Assembly: GCA_900557035.1 (NCBI GenBank)
Contig: USRA01000037.1
Coordinates: 1-20,175, forward strand
Direction: 5' to 3'
Source: an uncultured Prevotella sp.
Lineage (GTDB): Bacteria > Bacteroidota > Bacteroidia > Bacteroidales > Bacteroidaceae
DNA: 20,175 bases
In this document: positions 1 through 8,144 of the stretch, one piece after another
Position numbering within the stretch: position 1 is the first letter of the stretch
Layout of the letters: each line of letters starts with the position of its first letter
Translations under genes and position numbers: made by a program
Notes under the pieces: generated by a model
Told to the model about the DNA's origin: nothing
The model's database searches: none
Seen by the model: the letters and a program-made list of their open reading frames with translations, nothing else

Positions 1-554
1 TTGACAACCTGATTCTCTGCGGTGGTATGACTTATACATTCTCTAAGGCTCTCGGCGGCAAGATCGGTATGTCTATCTGCGAGGATGACAAGCTCGATGT
101 AGCTCTTGACGTAATCAAGAAGGCTAAGGAGAACGGTGTAAACCTCGTACTCGGCACCGACTCTATCTGCGGTGACGACTTCAAGAACGACTGCAACACT
201 CAGGTTTGCCCATCTAACGACATCCCTGACGGTTGGGAGGGTATGGACGCAGGTCCTGAGACTCGCAAGGCTTTCGCTGCAGCTATCAAGGGTGCTAAGA
301 CAATCCTCTGGAACGGTCCTGCAGGTGTATTCGAGTTCGACAACTTCGCAGGTGGTTCTAAGGCTATTGCTGACGCAATCGCTGAGGCTACTAAGGAAGG
401 TGCATTCTCACTCATCGGTGGTGGCGACTCAGTAGCTTGTATCAACAAGTTCGGTTTGGCTGACCAGGTATCTTATATCTCTACAGGTGGTGGTGCTCTC
501 CTTGAGGCTATCGAGGGTAAGGTATTGCCAGGTGTAGCAGCTATTGAGAAGTAA
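1..554 (+). CDS. pgk: Phosphoglycerate kinase, C-terminal part (5' end outside window)
   Basis: Glycolytic enzyme that transfers a phosphate between 1,3-bisphosphoglycerate and ADP in the cytoplasm. The reading frame is open from base 3, so about 183 C-terminal residues are present and the start lies upstream of the window. Visible family signatures are [11 protein letters not shown] near the left edge, [10 protein letters not shown] (the nucleotide-side loop), [13 protein letters not shown] and the closing [18 protein letters not shown]. The stop at 552-554 is followed within 30 bases by a hairpin terminator, so pgk ends its transcription unit. Codon use is strongly biased (GGT, AAG, CTC), as expected for a highly expressed gene. 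Identification is secure; the N-terminal half cannot be judged. Confidence 0.97.
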   Translation, partial: DNLILCGGMTYTFSKALGGKIGMSICEDDKLDVALDVIKKAKENGVNLVLGTDSICGDDFKNDCNTQVCPSNDIPDGWEGMDAGPETRKAFAAAIKGAKTILWNGPAGVFEFDNFAGGSKAIADAIAEATKEGAFSLIGGGDSVACINKFGLADQVSYISTGGGALLEAIEGKVLPGVAAIEK

Positions 555-579
555 TCAATAGGTATCTATATAAATTGAG

Positions 580-617
580 TTCGGGGGCATCCCATCCGTG
601 GATGTCCTCGAATTTTT
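580..617 (+). terminator. Rho-independent terminator of pgk
   Basis: A 13-bp stem (580-592 with 600-612, including G-U pairs) has a 7-base loop and is followed directly by five T at 613-617. It sits 25 bases after the pgk stop. Confidence 0.85.
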
Positions 618-705
618 CAGTATAAGACACCCCACCTTAATAATCACGAAACAGTATTCCCTTTATTCAATATATTTATTAAAACCGAAAATTTAAAAGA
701 AATTA

Positions 706-2400
706 ATGGATTGGATTATTAATCTTTTCACCAACACAGAGTCGGTGGCTCACATCGCCCTGCTCTACGCAATCGTGATTGCGATTGGTGTATATCTGGG
801 AAAGATCAAGATTGGTGGCATCTCGCTGGGTGTTACCTTCGTGCTCTTCGCAGGTATCTTGGCCGGACACGTGGGCTTCACGGGGCCCAAAGAAATCCTT
901 ACCTTCGTGCAAGACTTCGGATTGATTCTCTTCGTCTTCATGATTGGTTTGCAGGTGGGTCCTGGCTTCTTCGAGAGTTTCAAGAAAGGTGGTGTGACGC
1001 TGAACATGCTTTCTGCCACAGCTATCCTGCTCAACATCCTCGTGATGTTCGGATGCTATTACCTATTCTTCGACACCAGCAACCCACAGAACCTGCCTAT
1101 GATGGTGGGTACCCTCTATGGTGCGGTTACCAACACCCCAGGTCTTGGTGCTGCCAACGAGGCATTGCTCAGTGTTTTCCCTAACGGTGCTCCTAGCATC
1201 GCCAACGGTTATGCCTGTGCCTATCCTCTGGGTGTGGTTGGTATCATTGGTGCTACCATCCTCATCAAGTATATCACCCGCGTGGATATGGCTGCAGAAG
1301 AAGAGCAGCTCAACGAGGAGGAGGCTGCCAACCCTCATGCAAAACCTCACAATATGCACCTGCGCGTGGAGAATACCTACATTGCAGGCAGAACGCTGAG
1401 AGAGGTGTCTGAGTTCCTGAACCGTGACATCGTCTGCTCAAGACTCCTCCACGACGGAGAGGTGAGCATCCCTAACAGCAAGACAACCTTCGAGGTAGGC
1501 GACGAACTGCTCGTGGTTTGTGCTGAGGCAGATGCAGAGGCCATCAAGGCTTTCATCGGTCCTGAGATTGATGCAGAGTGGGACCGCGAGAAGGATGAGG
1601 TTCAGCATTTCGTATCCAGAAGAATCATCGTTACCCGTCCTGAGATGAACGGTAAGACCCTTGGCAAGATGCACTTCTCCAGTGTATATGGTGTGAACGT
1701 GACCCGTATTTCCCGTCAGGGTATGGATCTCTTCGCAAGCCGTAACCACCACTTCCACGTGGGCGACCGCGTGATGGTAGTAGGTCCTGAGGAGAATGTA
1801 AACCGTGTGGCTGAAATCATGGGTAACTCTGTAAAGCGCCTCGATGCGCCTAACATCGCTACCATCTTCATCGGTATCATGGTGGGTATCATCTTCGGTT
1901 CTCTCCCATTCGCTATCCCAGGCATGCCAGTACCTCTGAAGCTGGGTATCGCAGGTGGTCCGCTCATCATCGCCATCCTCATCGGCCGTTTCGGTTATCG
2001 CATGAAGCTGGTTACCTATACCACTACCTCAGCCAACATGATGCTGCGAGAGATAGGACTGGTACTCTTCCTGGCGAGTGTGGGAATCAAGGCTGGTGCC
2101 GGATTCTGGGACACAGTGGTTCAGGGCGACGGATTGAAGTATGTGGGATGCGGTTTCCTCATCACCATCATTCCTATCCTCATCGTGGGTACCATCGCCA
2201 GATTGAAGTTCAAGTTCAATTACTTCACCATCATGGGTATGCTTGCCGGTACTTATACCGATCCTCCTGCATTGGCTTATGCCAACGCATCATGCTCTAA
2301 GGAGGCTCCAGCCGTAGGTTACTCTACCGTATATCCATTGAGTATGTTCCTCCGTATCTTTACAGCCCAGATCGTGGTGCTGTTCTTCTGCGGAGCATAA
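706..2400 (+). CDS. AspT/YidE-family transporter with two TrkA-C (RCK_C) domains
   Basis: 564-residue inner-membrane protein of the aspartate:alanine exchanger (AAEx) superfamily. About five hydrophobic segments lie in residues 15-190, then two soluble TrkA-C-like regulatory domains (about 218-285 and 303-372), then a second hydrophobic block (about 385-562). The two membrane halves look like a duplication: the first carries [13 protein letters not shown] (139-151) and the second the matching [14 protein letters not shown], the usual signature of the family. Members exchange aspartate for alanine or transport other dicarboxylates, but many are uncharacterised, so the substrate is open. The start ATG at 706 follows an A-rich leader without a strong Shine-Dalgarno site. 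I see no clear TAnnTTTG box in 618-705. It is a single-gene unit between two terminators. Confidence 0.88.
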   Translation: MDWIINLFTNTESVAHIALLYAIVIAIGVYLGKIKIGGISLGVTFVLFAGILAGHVGFTGPKEILTFVQDFGLILFVFMIGLQVGPGFFESFKKGGVTLNMLSATAILLNILVMFGCYYLFFDTSNPQNLPMMVGTLYGAVTNTPGLGAANEALLSVFPNGAPSIANGYACAYPLGVVGIIGATILIKYITRVDMAAEEEQLNEEEAANPHAKPHNMHLRVENTYIAGRTLREVSEFLNRDIVCSRLLHDGEVSIPNSKTTFEVGDELLVVCAEADAEAIKAFIGPEIDAEWDREKDEVQHFVSRRIIVTRPEMNGKTLGKMHFSSVYGVNVTRISRQGMDLFASRNHHFHVGDRVMVVGPEENVNRVAEIMGNSVKRLDAPNIATIFIGIMVGIIFGSLPFAIPGMPVPLKLGIAGGPLIIAILIGRFGYRMKLVTYTTTSANMMLREIGLVLFLASVGIKAGAGFWDTVVQGDGLKYVGCGFLITIIPILIVGTIARLKFKFNYFTIMGMLAGTYTDPPALAYANASCSKEAPAVGYSTVYPLSMFLRIFTAQIVVLFFCGA

Positions 2401-2450
2401 ACGCTTACAAAAGTTAACAAAAGAACTGGTAATAGTTATAAATTATAAAA

Positions 2451-2486
2451 GAGGTGCACAAAGATAAAAATTTGTGCACCTTTTTT
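2451..2486 (+). terminator. Strong Rho-independent terminator after the AspT-like gene
   Basis: A perfect 11-bp stem (2452-2462 with 2471-2481, AGGTGCACAAA) has an 8-base loop and is followed by a run of six T. It separates the transporter from the decarboxylase cluster. Confidence 0.92.
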
Positions 2487-2487
2487 G

Positions 2488-2517
2488 TTGTCTTTTCACA
2501 AATTATTCGTAACTTTG
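2488..2517 (+). promoter_or_regulatory. Bacteroidota-type promoter for the decarboxylase cluster
   Basis: TTG at 2488-2490, a 19-base spacer, then TAACTTTG at 2510-2517 match the phylum's -33/-7 consensus (TTTG, 19-20 bp, TAnnTTTG). It lies directly behind the previous terminator and about 70 bases before the first gene, implying a leader of about 65 bases. Confidence 0.75.
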
Positions 2518-2587
2518 ACGCATTAAAACAACAGACAAGAAAACCTAATGTGATTTTCTTAAAAATGAAAACTTCTAAAACGTTGAT

Positions 2588-3616
2588 ATGCGTATGAAGA
2601 AATTGGGATTTTTGATAACCATGCTAGTCATCGCATCCTTGCCCGCTTGGAGCCAGGGAGCCAAGAGCATCCGTATTACGGAGGTGATGACCCACAACCG
2701 TACCAACCTCGTAGATGAGTACGGTCAGCACAAACCATGGGTGGAATTGAGCAATTCCTCCTTTACCACGTATAACGTACGTGGTATGTTTCTAACCACC
2801 GACCGACGGGTTCTCAACAAGAATCTTTCGCCCGAAGCACGCCGACAGCTGATGTGCCCCCTGCCGAACAACGAGCCCCGAACCACACTGGGCGGCAAGA
2901 AGAGTATCGTCATCTTCGACAGCAGTTCCTGGTACAAAGATGGCTGGAACGGACAGCTTTGGAAGGCAAAGGATTATTCCAACAAAGGTCCTTTCCATCT
3001 CAATCTGATTCTACAGGAAAAGAAGCCTAACTGGATAGCCCTCTATGACGGAAATGCCGTGGATCTGATAGACTCCGTAAGCGTACCAGTATTGGCTGCC
3101 GACGAGAGCTACGAACTGAGCCAGGATTTCAAGATATGGGAGAAAGCCATAGCTGGAGCCATCACCCCGGGCTATCTGCCACAACACGTAGGTCTGAGCA
3201 AGGCACAGCTCCTGAAGAAGCAGGATCCACACGGCATCGGCATCTCCGTGCTTTCAATGGGCATCGTATTCTCATGTCTCGCCCTCCTCTTCATCGTATT
3301 CTGGGCATTCGGAGCCTATATGAAACACAAGCAGCGCATCGCCCGTGCTACAGAGAAGCACGCCACCTTATTATATAAGACCAGCAAGAAGACCATCGAG
3401 GTTACGCAAGACCTGAGTCATAAGACCAATATTCTGCTGAAGGATGGTCTGGAGACCAAGGGTATCGACAAGGAGATCTACATGGCAGTCATCTCGCTCG
3501 CCCTCAAGGAATACCTGGAGGACGTGCATGATGTGGAATCCGGCATCATCACCATCAAGCCTAAACAGACAAGATGGAATGCTCCGAAATTCAATAATAT
3601 CAATAACTCTAAATAA
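2588..3616 (+). CDS. OadG-family decarboxylase gamma subunit fused to an N-terminal lamin-tail-like domain
   Basis: 342-residue predicted membrane protein. Residues 1-23 look like a signal peptide (hydrophobic core, then PAWSQG). Residues about 26-195 resemble a lamin-tail domain: the opening IRITEVMTHN, then HKPWVELSN, and later NWIALYDGNAVDLIDSV. One strong membrane helix follows at about 217-243, and the cytoplasmic tail (244-342) ends in IKPKQTRWNAP, a tail I associate with Bacteroidota OadG proteins. Classical OadG/MmdD subunits are about 80-120 residues, so this one carries a large periplasmic addition. The family role is to assemble the biotin-dependent Na+-pumping decarboxylase on the membrane. 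It is followed after 8 bases by the biotin carrier gene, so the two are likely co-translated. ATG codons at 2588 and 2594 are both possible starts. Confidence 0.82.
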   Translation: MRMKKLGFLITMLVIASLPAWSQGAKSIRITEVMTHNRTNLVDEYGQHKPWVELSNSSFTTYNVRGMFLTTDRRVLNKNLSPEARRQLMCPLPNNEPRTTLGGKKSIVIFDSSSWYKDGWNGQLWKAKDYSNKGPFHLNLILQEKKPNWIALYDGNAVDLIDSVSVPVLAADESYELSQDFKIWEKAIAGAITPGYLPQHVGLSKAQLLKKQDPHGIGISVLSMGIVFSCLALLFIVFWAFGAYMKHKQRIARATEKHATLLYKTSKKTIEVTQDLSHKTNILLKDGLETKGIDKEIYMAVISLALKEYLEDVHDVESGIITIKPKQTRWNAPKFNNINNSK

Positions 3617-3624
3617 AAGAAACT

Positions 3625-4089
3625 ATGGCAAAGTATCAATATACAGTGAAAGGTGTCGATTATGAAGTCGAAATACAGGATATAGAAGGCAATATCGCCA
3701 ACGTAACCGTGAATGGCATCCCATTCGAAGTGGAAATGAAACAGCCGGTGAAGGCTGGCAGGCAGAAAGTGAAATTAAGTGAAGAAAGAAAAGTGAAGAA
3801 TGAAGAATTCAACAGCTCTTCTGCTACAGCTAATGCGAGTTCTACACCTACCGCCCAACCTGCTGCAGCTGCGTCCGGCAAGCCAGTGGTAGCCCCTCTG
3901 CCTGGCACCATCAACGAAATCAAGGTGAAGGTGGGCGACAAGGTGAACGCAGGCGATACCGTCGTGATTCTCGAAGCCATGAAGATGCAGAACAACATCG
4001 AGGCAGAGACTTCCGGAACCATCACCGGCATCAACGTCAATAAAGGCGATGCCGTGATGGAAGGAGATACACTGGTAACTATCGTCTAA
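3625..4089 (+). CDS. mmdC: Biotin carboxyl carrier subunit of a membrane decarboxylase (MmdC/OadA C-domain type)
   Basis: 154-residue acyl carrier of carboxyl groups. Residues 1-50 form a short beta-rich N-terminal segment (YQYTVKGVDYEVEI). Residues about 51-86 are a flexible Ser/Ala/Pro/Thr linker. Residues 87-154 are a biotinyl domain with the EAMKM motif; Lys120 is the expected biotin attachment site. The carrier takes CO2 from the substrate-bound alpha subunit to the OadB membrane subunit. It sits between oadG and oadB, as in other Bacteroidota clusters. The gene symbol follows the methylmalonyl-CoA decarboxylase convention; the sequence alone does not distinguish a methylmalonyl-CoA from an oxaloacetate system. 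Confidence 0.9.
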   Translation: MAKYQYTVKGVDYEVEIQDIEGNIANVTVNGIPFEVEMKQPVKAGRQKVKLSEERKVKNEEFNSSSATANASSTPTAQPAAAASGKPVVAPLPGTINEIKVKVGDKVNAGDTVVILEAMKMQNNIEAETSGTITGINVNKGDAVMEGDTLVTIV

Positions 4090-4113
4090 TAAGCGAAAAA
4101 GCAGGAACAACTA

Positions 4114-4143
4114 TGATTACTTTTTCAAAAAGAATACTAATCA
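4114..4143. repeat. Inverted repeat between the biotin carrier and oadB
   Basis: TGATTA (4114-4119) pairs with TAATCA (4138-4143), enclosing CTTTTT and AAAAAG that can pair with each other. A hairpin is possible in the intercistronic RNA. There is no T run on the + strand, so a terminator is unlikely. Confidence 0.4.
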
Positions 4144-4179
4144 TAAAGTTCAATGTTCAACTTTCAATGTTCAAAGTAA
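4139..4179 (+). repeat. Heptamer-based intergenic repeat, copy A (upstream of oadB)
   Basis: A 41-base element starting AATCATAAA and ending GTAA, with four tandem heptamers of the type GTTCAAW at 4148, 4155, 4162 and 4169. A second copy of the same length and ends lies at 10302-10342. It ends three bases before the oadB start codon. Confidence 0.75.
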
Positions 4180-4182
4180 ATT

Positions 4183-5331
4183 ATGGATTTCATCATACAA
4201 AACTTCAATGAGTTCCTGACCTATACGGGCTTTGCAAATGCCACGGCAGGAAACCTCGCCATGATCGTGATAGGAGTTATCTGCATCTGGCTTGCCATCA
4301 AGAAGGATTTCGAGCCACTTCTCCTGGTGCCCATCGGACTAGGCATCATCCTGGGCAACATCCCCTTCCGTGCCGATGCCGGACTCGAAATAGGACTATA
4401 CGAAGATAATTCCGTTCTGAACATCTTCTATCAGGGAGTAAGACAGGGATGGTATCCCCCACTCGTCTTCCTGGGCATCGGAGCGATGACCGACTTCTCG
4501 GCATTGATTTCCAATCCGAAGCTGATTCTGATAGGAGCCGCCGCTCAGTTTGGTATCTTCGGAGCCTATATGATAGCCCTGGCTCTGGGGTTCGAACCGA
4601 ACCAGGCTGCAGGTATCGCCATCATCGGTGGTGCCGACGGACCTACTGCCATCTTCCTGAGCAGCAAGTTAAGTCCTAACCTGATGGGCGCCATCGCCGT
4701 TTGTGCCTATTCCTATATGGCTTTGGTACCAGTGATTCAGCCCCCATTGATGCGCCTGCTCACCACCAAGGAAGAGCGCGTCATCAAGATGAAGCCAGCC
4801 CGTCAGGTATCACAGACAGAGAAGATCCTCTTCCCTATCGTCGGTTTACTCCTCACCACCTTTATCGTACCATCAGGTCTGCCATTGCTCGGTATGCTTT
4901 TCTTCGGAAATCTCCTGAAGGAAAGTGGAAAGACGACAAGACTTGCCAAGACAGCAGGCAGCAGTCTGAATGACATCGTGGTGATGCTGCTCGGCTTGAC
5001 CGTAGGCTGTTCTACCCAGGCATCAGAGTTCCTGACCCTGAACACCATCAAGATCTTCGCCCTCGGTGCCCTGGCATTCATCATCGCTTCAGCCAGCGGT
5101 ATCCTCTTCGTGAAACTGATGAACCTCTTCCTGCCAAAGGGCAAGAAGCTGAACCCACTGATCGGAAATGCCGGTGTGAGTGCCGTGCCTATGAGTGCCC
5201 GCATCAGCAACAACCTCGGTTTGGAGTACGACCGCCACAATTTCCTGCTCATGCACGCCATGGGTCCGAATGTTGCAGGTGTTATCGGTTCCGCCGTAGC
5301 CGCTGGTGCCCTGCTGGGATTCTTCAATTAA
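4183..5331 (+). CDS. oadB: Na+-translocating decarboxylase beta subunit
   Basis: 382-residue polytopic membrane protein of the OadB/MmdB/GcdB family. It decarboxylates carboxybiotin and couples this to Na+ export across the inner membrane. Key visible motifs are GGADGPTAIFLSSKL, whose Asp152 corresponds to the conserved ion-site aspartate of the family, and NAGVSAVPMSARISNN near residue 330, which belongs to the Na+-binding region. Hydrophobic segments cover nearly the entire length, and the size matches family members. The gene is third in the cluster, 93 bases after the biotin carrier, with a repeat element in the gap. The cluster ends in a symmetrical terminator at 5360-5401. No alpha (carboxyltransferase) subunit is present in the window. 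Confidence 0.94.
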   Translation: MDFIIQNFNEFLTYTGFANATAGNLAMIVIGVICIWLAIKKDFEPLLLVPIGLGIILGNIPFRADAGLEIGLYEDNSVLNIFYQGVRQGWYPPLVFLGIGAMTDFSALISNPKLILIGAAAQFGIFGAYMIALALGFEPNQAAGIAIIGGADGPTAIFLSSKLSPNLMGAIAVCAYSYMALVPVIQPPLMRLLTTKEERVIKMKPARQVSQTEKILFPIVGLLLTTFIVPSGLPLLGMLFFGNLLKESGKTTRLAKTAGSSLNDIVVMLLGLTVGCSTQASEFLTLNTIKIFALGALAFIIASASGILFVKLMNLFLPKGKKLNPLIGNAGVSAVPMSARISNNLGLEYDRHNFLLMHAMGPNVAGVIGSAVAAGALLGFFN

Positions 5332-5359
5332 TCTGCAGAGATTCATTAATTCATCCATA

Positions 5360-5401
5360 CGAAAAATGGGAACTTGCACAATTGCAAATTCCCATTTTTC
5401 G
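5360..5401. terminator. Bidirectional terminator between oadB and the convergent lipoprotein gene
   Basis: A perfect 13-bp inverted repeat (5360-5372 with 5389-5401, CGAAAAATGGGAA and complement), with further pairing of TGCA/TGCA inside the loop. A T-rich side follows on + and an A-rich side (T on the minus transcript) lies before, which suits termination of both converging units. Confidence 0.85.
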
Positions 5402-5444
5402 TATTTTCTATTTTCCTAGAGAACACGCCTTTCGAAAAAGCGGT

Positions 5445-6251
5445 CTAACTCTTCTTGATTTTCATTTTGCCTTCGAGCGAGATGATGATTTCCACCTGAT
5501 AACTCACACTGCTGTCCGGCATAGCCAAAACCACTCTATAATGAAGTCCATCGGTATCCACCTTTTTCAGTACGATATCACTCAAAATCGCCTGCTTGAG
5601 GAACTCATGAGGAACCTGTCCATCGAAATCCTCCTTGCGGAAGTCACGGCCGAAAATCTTGCCAGCTCCCCGGTAGATATTCACATTCACGATGTTGTCG
5701 TAATAGACATTATCCACTTCTACGCCATCATCATTGTATGAAGTCTTGAAAACCTTATAGGTAGTAGGGTTCACCTGCACATAGAGATGCAACTTCTCAT
5801 CGCCTGCATACACCACAGAATCTCTCTTGATAAGCGTATTCTGGTTGAGAACCACCGGCTGATTATGCAGGAACTGCTGCAGATAAGAAGTGTCATCTGT
5901 CTTGACGAGTTTCATGATATCGCCATTCAACACCTTAAACTGGAAGATATGAGCAGCCTGCTTGATAATCGGATATTTGGCCGTATTGGCACCCTTCATC
6001 ACCAGCGTATCGCCAGCAATATAGAAATATACCGGCTGGCTGGTAGAATCAGGATAGTAGATGGTGTCACCCTTCACGCGAAAGACAACATCATCCTCAT
6101 CATCGCCATCCAACCAGATACCCTGGAGCATTTTCTTGGCAGCAGTATCCTCCTTTACTCCGGCAGAATCCTTACCCGCAGACTTCTGTTCGCAGCTGGC
6201 CATCGCCGCCAGGAGGCTTGCACACAACAATATGTTAATAACTTGTTTCAT
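5445..6251 (-). CDS. Predicted lipoprotein, DUF4738-like
   Basis: 268-residue protein of unknown function. The N-terminus MKQVINILLCASLLAAMASC is a lipoprotein signal with the lipobox cysteine at residue 20, so the mature protein should be membrane-anchored. A charged, Ser/Asp/Lys-rich linker follows, then an apparently beta-rich region (GIWLDGDDEDDVVFRVKGD, TIYYPDSTSQPVYFYIAGDTLVM) and a second half beginning near GDEKLHLYVQVNPTTYKVF that ends in a lysine-rich tail. This resembles the Bacteroidota-specific DUF4738 family; the assignment rests on recall, not a search. The gene starts 14 bases after the rfbC stop on the same strand, so both are probably one transcript from the promoter at 6850-6880. 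I cannot name a role. Confidence 0.75.
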   Translation of the reverse strand: MKQVINILLCASLLAAMASCEQKSAGKDSAGVKEDTAAKKMLQGIWLDGDDEDDVVFRVKGDTIYYPDSTSQPVYFYIAGDTLVMKGANTAKYPIIKQAAHIFQFKVLNGDIMKLVKTDDTSYLQQFLHNQPVVLNQNTLIKRDSVVYAGDEKLHLYVQVNPTTYKVFKTSYNDDGVEVDNVYYDNIVNVNIYRGAGKIFGRDFRKEDFDGQVPHEFLKQAILSDIVLKKVDTDGLHYRVVLAMPDSSVSYQVEIIISLEGKMKIKKS

Positions 6252-6265
6252 TTTTTCACGATATC

Positions 6266-6820
6266 TTACTCAAAATACTCAGCCTCCTCAAAAGACAGCG
6301 CCTTATTGAGGTCTTTTTCTGAGAGCAATACATTTTCGCCCACAATAGGCCACTTAATACCAATGGTTTCATCATTCCAGCGGATACTTGCCTCAGCTTG
6401 AGGAGCATAAGGGTTATCTACTTTATAGGTAAAGATTGCCTCGTCGCTGAGCACAAGGAAGCCATGCGCAAAGCCACGAGGAATGAAGAACTGCAGCTTA
6501 TTTTCTTCACTCAGTTCCACCATTACATACTTGCCGAAGGTCTTGCTGCCTTTACGTAAATCTACCGCAACATCCAGGACCTTACCCTTGATGACACGCA
6601 CCAGTTTAGCCTGCGAACTTTCGCCCTTCTGATAATGAAGGCCTCGAAGCACGCCTCTACTCGACATAGACTCATTGTCTTGCACAAACTCAACATGATA
6701 GCCAATGTGGGCATCGAACTCAGCCTGTTTCCAAGCCTCGAAAAAGTAGCCTCTAGCATCATCAAACACTTTAGGCTGTATGACCCACACTCCTTCTATT
6801 TCGGTCTCTGTATATTCCAT
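6266..6820 (-). CDS. rfbC: dTDP-4-dehydrorhamnose 3,5-epimerase
   Basis: 184-residue cupin enzyme (RmlC/RfbC) that epimerises C3 and C5 of dTDP-4-keto-6-deoxyglucose in the dTDP-L-rhamnose pathway for surface polysaccharide. Motifs in order are GYFFEAW (24-30), NESMSSRGVLRGLHYQ (49-64, with the expected catalytic His62), VDLRKGSKTFGKY, FFIPRGFAHGFLVLSD (second conserved His119) and YKVDNPYAP with Tyr138, closing with IRWNDETIGIKWP. The length is normal for the family. Start ATG complement is at 6818-6820, about 30 bases after a clear promoter. The other rml genes are not in the window, so this is a stand-alone rfbC, transcribed with the downstream lipoprotein gene. Confidence 0.96.
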   Translation of the reverse strand: MEYTETEIEGVWVIQPKVFDDARGYFFEAWKQAEFDAHIGYHVEFVQDNESMSSRGVLRGLHYQKGESSQAKLVRVIKGKVLDVAVDLRKGSKTFGKYVMVELSEENKLQFFIPRGFAHGFLVLSDEAIFTYKVDNPYAPQAEASIRWNDETIGIKWPIVGENVLLSEKDLNKALSFEEAEYFE

Positions 6821-6849
6821 TGCTATATACTTGTTCTATTTTTTAGTGG

Positions 6850-6880
6850 CAAAGATAATACTTTTTGGCGATATGACAAA
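6850..6880 (-). promoter_or_regulatory. Promoter of rfbC (minus strand)
   Basis: On the minus strand TTTG (6880-6877), a 19-base spacer and TATCTTTG (6857-6850) match the Bacteroidota consensus exactly. The -7 box is 29 bases before the rfbC start. Confidence 0.85.
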
Positions 6881-6928
6881 ACAAATTAAACTTTTTATCA
6901 CTCCTTTCGAAAATTTCCCTTAAAATAG

Positions 6929-6959
6929 TTGTCCATTTCCCAAAAAAGCCGTACCTTTG
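6929..6959 (+). promoter_or_regulatory. Promoter of the HU-CCDC81/SPOR gene
   Basis: TTG at 6929-6931, a 20-base spacer and TACCTTTG at 6952-6959 fit the phylum consensus. The GTG start at 6997 is about 37 bases downstream. It is back to back with the rfbC promoter, about 50 bases between the two -33 elements. Confidence 0.82.
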
Positions 6960-6996
6960 CAAAAGATATTCAGAAAAAGAAGATAAACATTTAGAC

Positions 6997-8097
6997 GTGA
7001 TAGAAATTAACCGACATATAGAAATTCTACTCTTGAGCAACGATTGTGTAATCGTACCAGGTTTTGGTGGATTTATGGCTCATCATGTAGATGCACGTTA
7101 CGATGGCAGAGACAATATGTTTTTGCCACCGCTGAGAACTGTGGGATTCAATCCGCAGCTCACGATGAACGATTCCCTCCTCGCACTCTCGTACGTGGAG
7201 ACTTACGATATCAGCTACCCAGAGGCATTGCGCCGTATTGAGGATGAGGTAGTTGAAATCAGACAATCATTGGAAAACGAAGGTAAATTCGAAATAGAAA
7301 ATATCGGTATGCTCTTCCTCAACGAGGATGGCAACATCAGTTTCGAGCCATGCGAGGCAGGCATTCTTACTCCCGACTTCTATGGTTTGGGCGGTTTCGA
7401 CATGCTTCCTATCGCACAGATCAACAACGCAGAACAGCAGAACGAGAATCAAAACGTGGCAATGACTGTAAATCTTGCCAAGGAGGAACAGCCAGTTAAA
7501 AACGAGACAGAAGTTCCTGCAGCTCCAGCCAACAATTCGGTATTCATCGCAGAAGAAGAGGAAGAAGAGGAAAAGGCCGAGTTCATCAGCATCAAGAAGA
7601 GCTGGCTGCGCAACATGGCAGCAGCCTGCATCGCCCTCATCGCCTTCTTCACCATCTCTACTCCACTCGGAAGTCCTACTATCGAGAAGAGCCAGATTGA
7701 CACGGGGATGCTCACCCGCATCATGCCTAAGGAGATAGCTCCGGTAAAAAGCAACGAGCTGCTGCTCCCTACTGATGAACCGAAGCTGATGGAGACCACT
7801 CCTACCGACAAGGCTGAAAAGGCTCCGGCTATAGCACAGGATAGAGAGATTGCCACTCCATCTACCTCTTATTACAGCATCGTATTGGCAAGCCGCGTGA
7901 CCAAACGCAATGCAGCCAGTTATGTGGAACACTTGCAGGGCAAGGGCTTCAAAGAGGCAAGAGTTCTGATTACCGACAACAACGTAAAGGTGATTTATGG
8001 CAACTACCGCTCTGAGAGCGAGGCATATAACACCCTCAACCGACTCCATACCAACGAGGCTTTCACTGATGGCTGGATTACAAAGGTAAAGGAGTAG
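6997..8097 (+). CDS. HU-CCDC81-like domain protein with one membrane helix and a C-terminal SPOR domain
   Basis: 366 residues. Residues 1-135 match the Bacteroidota HU-CCDC81 pattern (INRHIEILLLSNDCVIVPGF at 4-23, then SLLALSYVETYDISYPEAL), related in fold to the HU DNA-binding family. Residues 140-200 are a low-complexity linker with seven glutamates in a row (186-192). Residues 203-221 form the single membrane helix. Residues about 288-366 form a SPOR domain (SYYSIVLASRVTKRNAASYV through WITKVKE), which in other proteins binds denuded glycan strands of septal peptidoglycan. The topology is therefore N-in, SPOR in the periplasm. Start is GTG at 6997, chosen because the conserved HIE...DCVIVPG block begins a few residues later; the next ATG would delete it. 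The family's exact function is unknown; a link between cytoplasm or nucleoid and septal wall is an inference. Confidence 0.85.
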   Translation: MIEINRHIEILLLSNDCVIVPGFGGFMAHHVDARYDGRDNMFLPPLRTVGFNPQLTMNDSLLALSYVETYDISYPEALRRIEDEVVEIRQSLENEGKFEIENIGMLFLNEDGNISFEPCEAGILTPDFYGLGGFDMLPIAQINNAEQQNENQNVAMTVNLAKEEQPVKNETEVPAAPANNSVFIAEEEEEEEKAEFISIKKSWLRNMAAACIALIAFFTISTPLGSPTIEKSQIDTGMLTRIMPKEIAPVKSNELLLPTDEPKLMETTPTDKAEKAPAIAQDREIATPSTSYYSIVLASRVTKRNAASYVEHLQGKGFKEARVLITDNNVKVIYGNYRSESEAYNTLNRLHTNEAFTDGWITKVKE

Positions 8098-8144
8098 TAT
8101 ACATTATTATATATAGAAAGAAATCAAGGAAAGAAAAAATAGAT

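Noticed and set aside
5382..6401. Plus-strand ORFs overlapping the lipoprotein and rfbC genes
   Set aside because: The minus-strand genes have a promoter, a signal peptide and family motifs; the plus-strand frames have none.
7267..8049. 260-residue minus-strand ORF opposite the SPOR gene
   Set aside because: It is a mirror of the real gene; its composition (Cys/Phe/Leu-rich, no domain) and lack of a promoter or start signal argue against coding.
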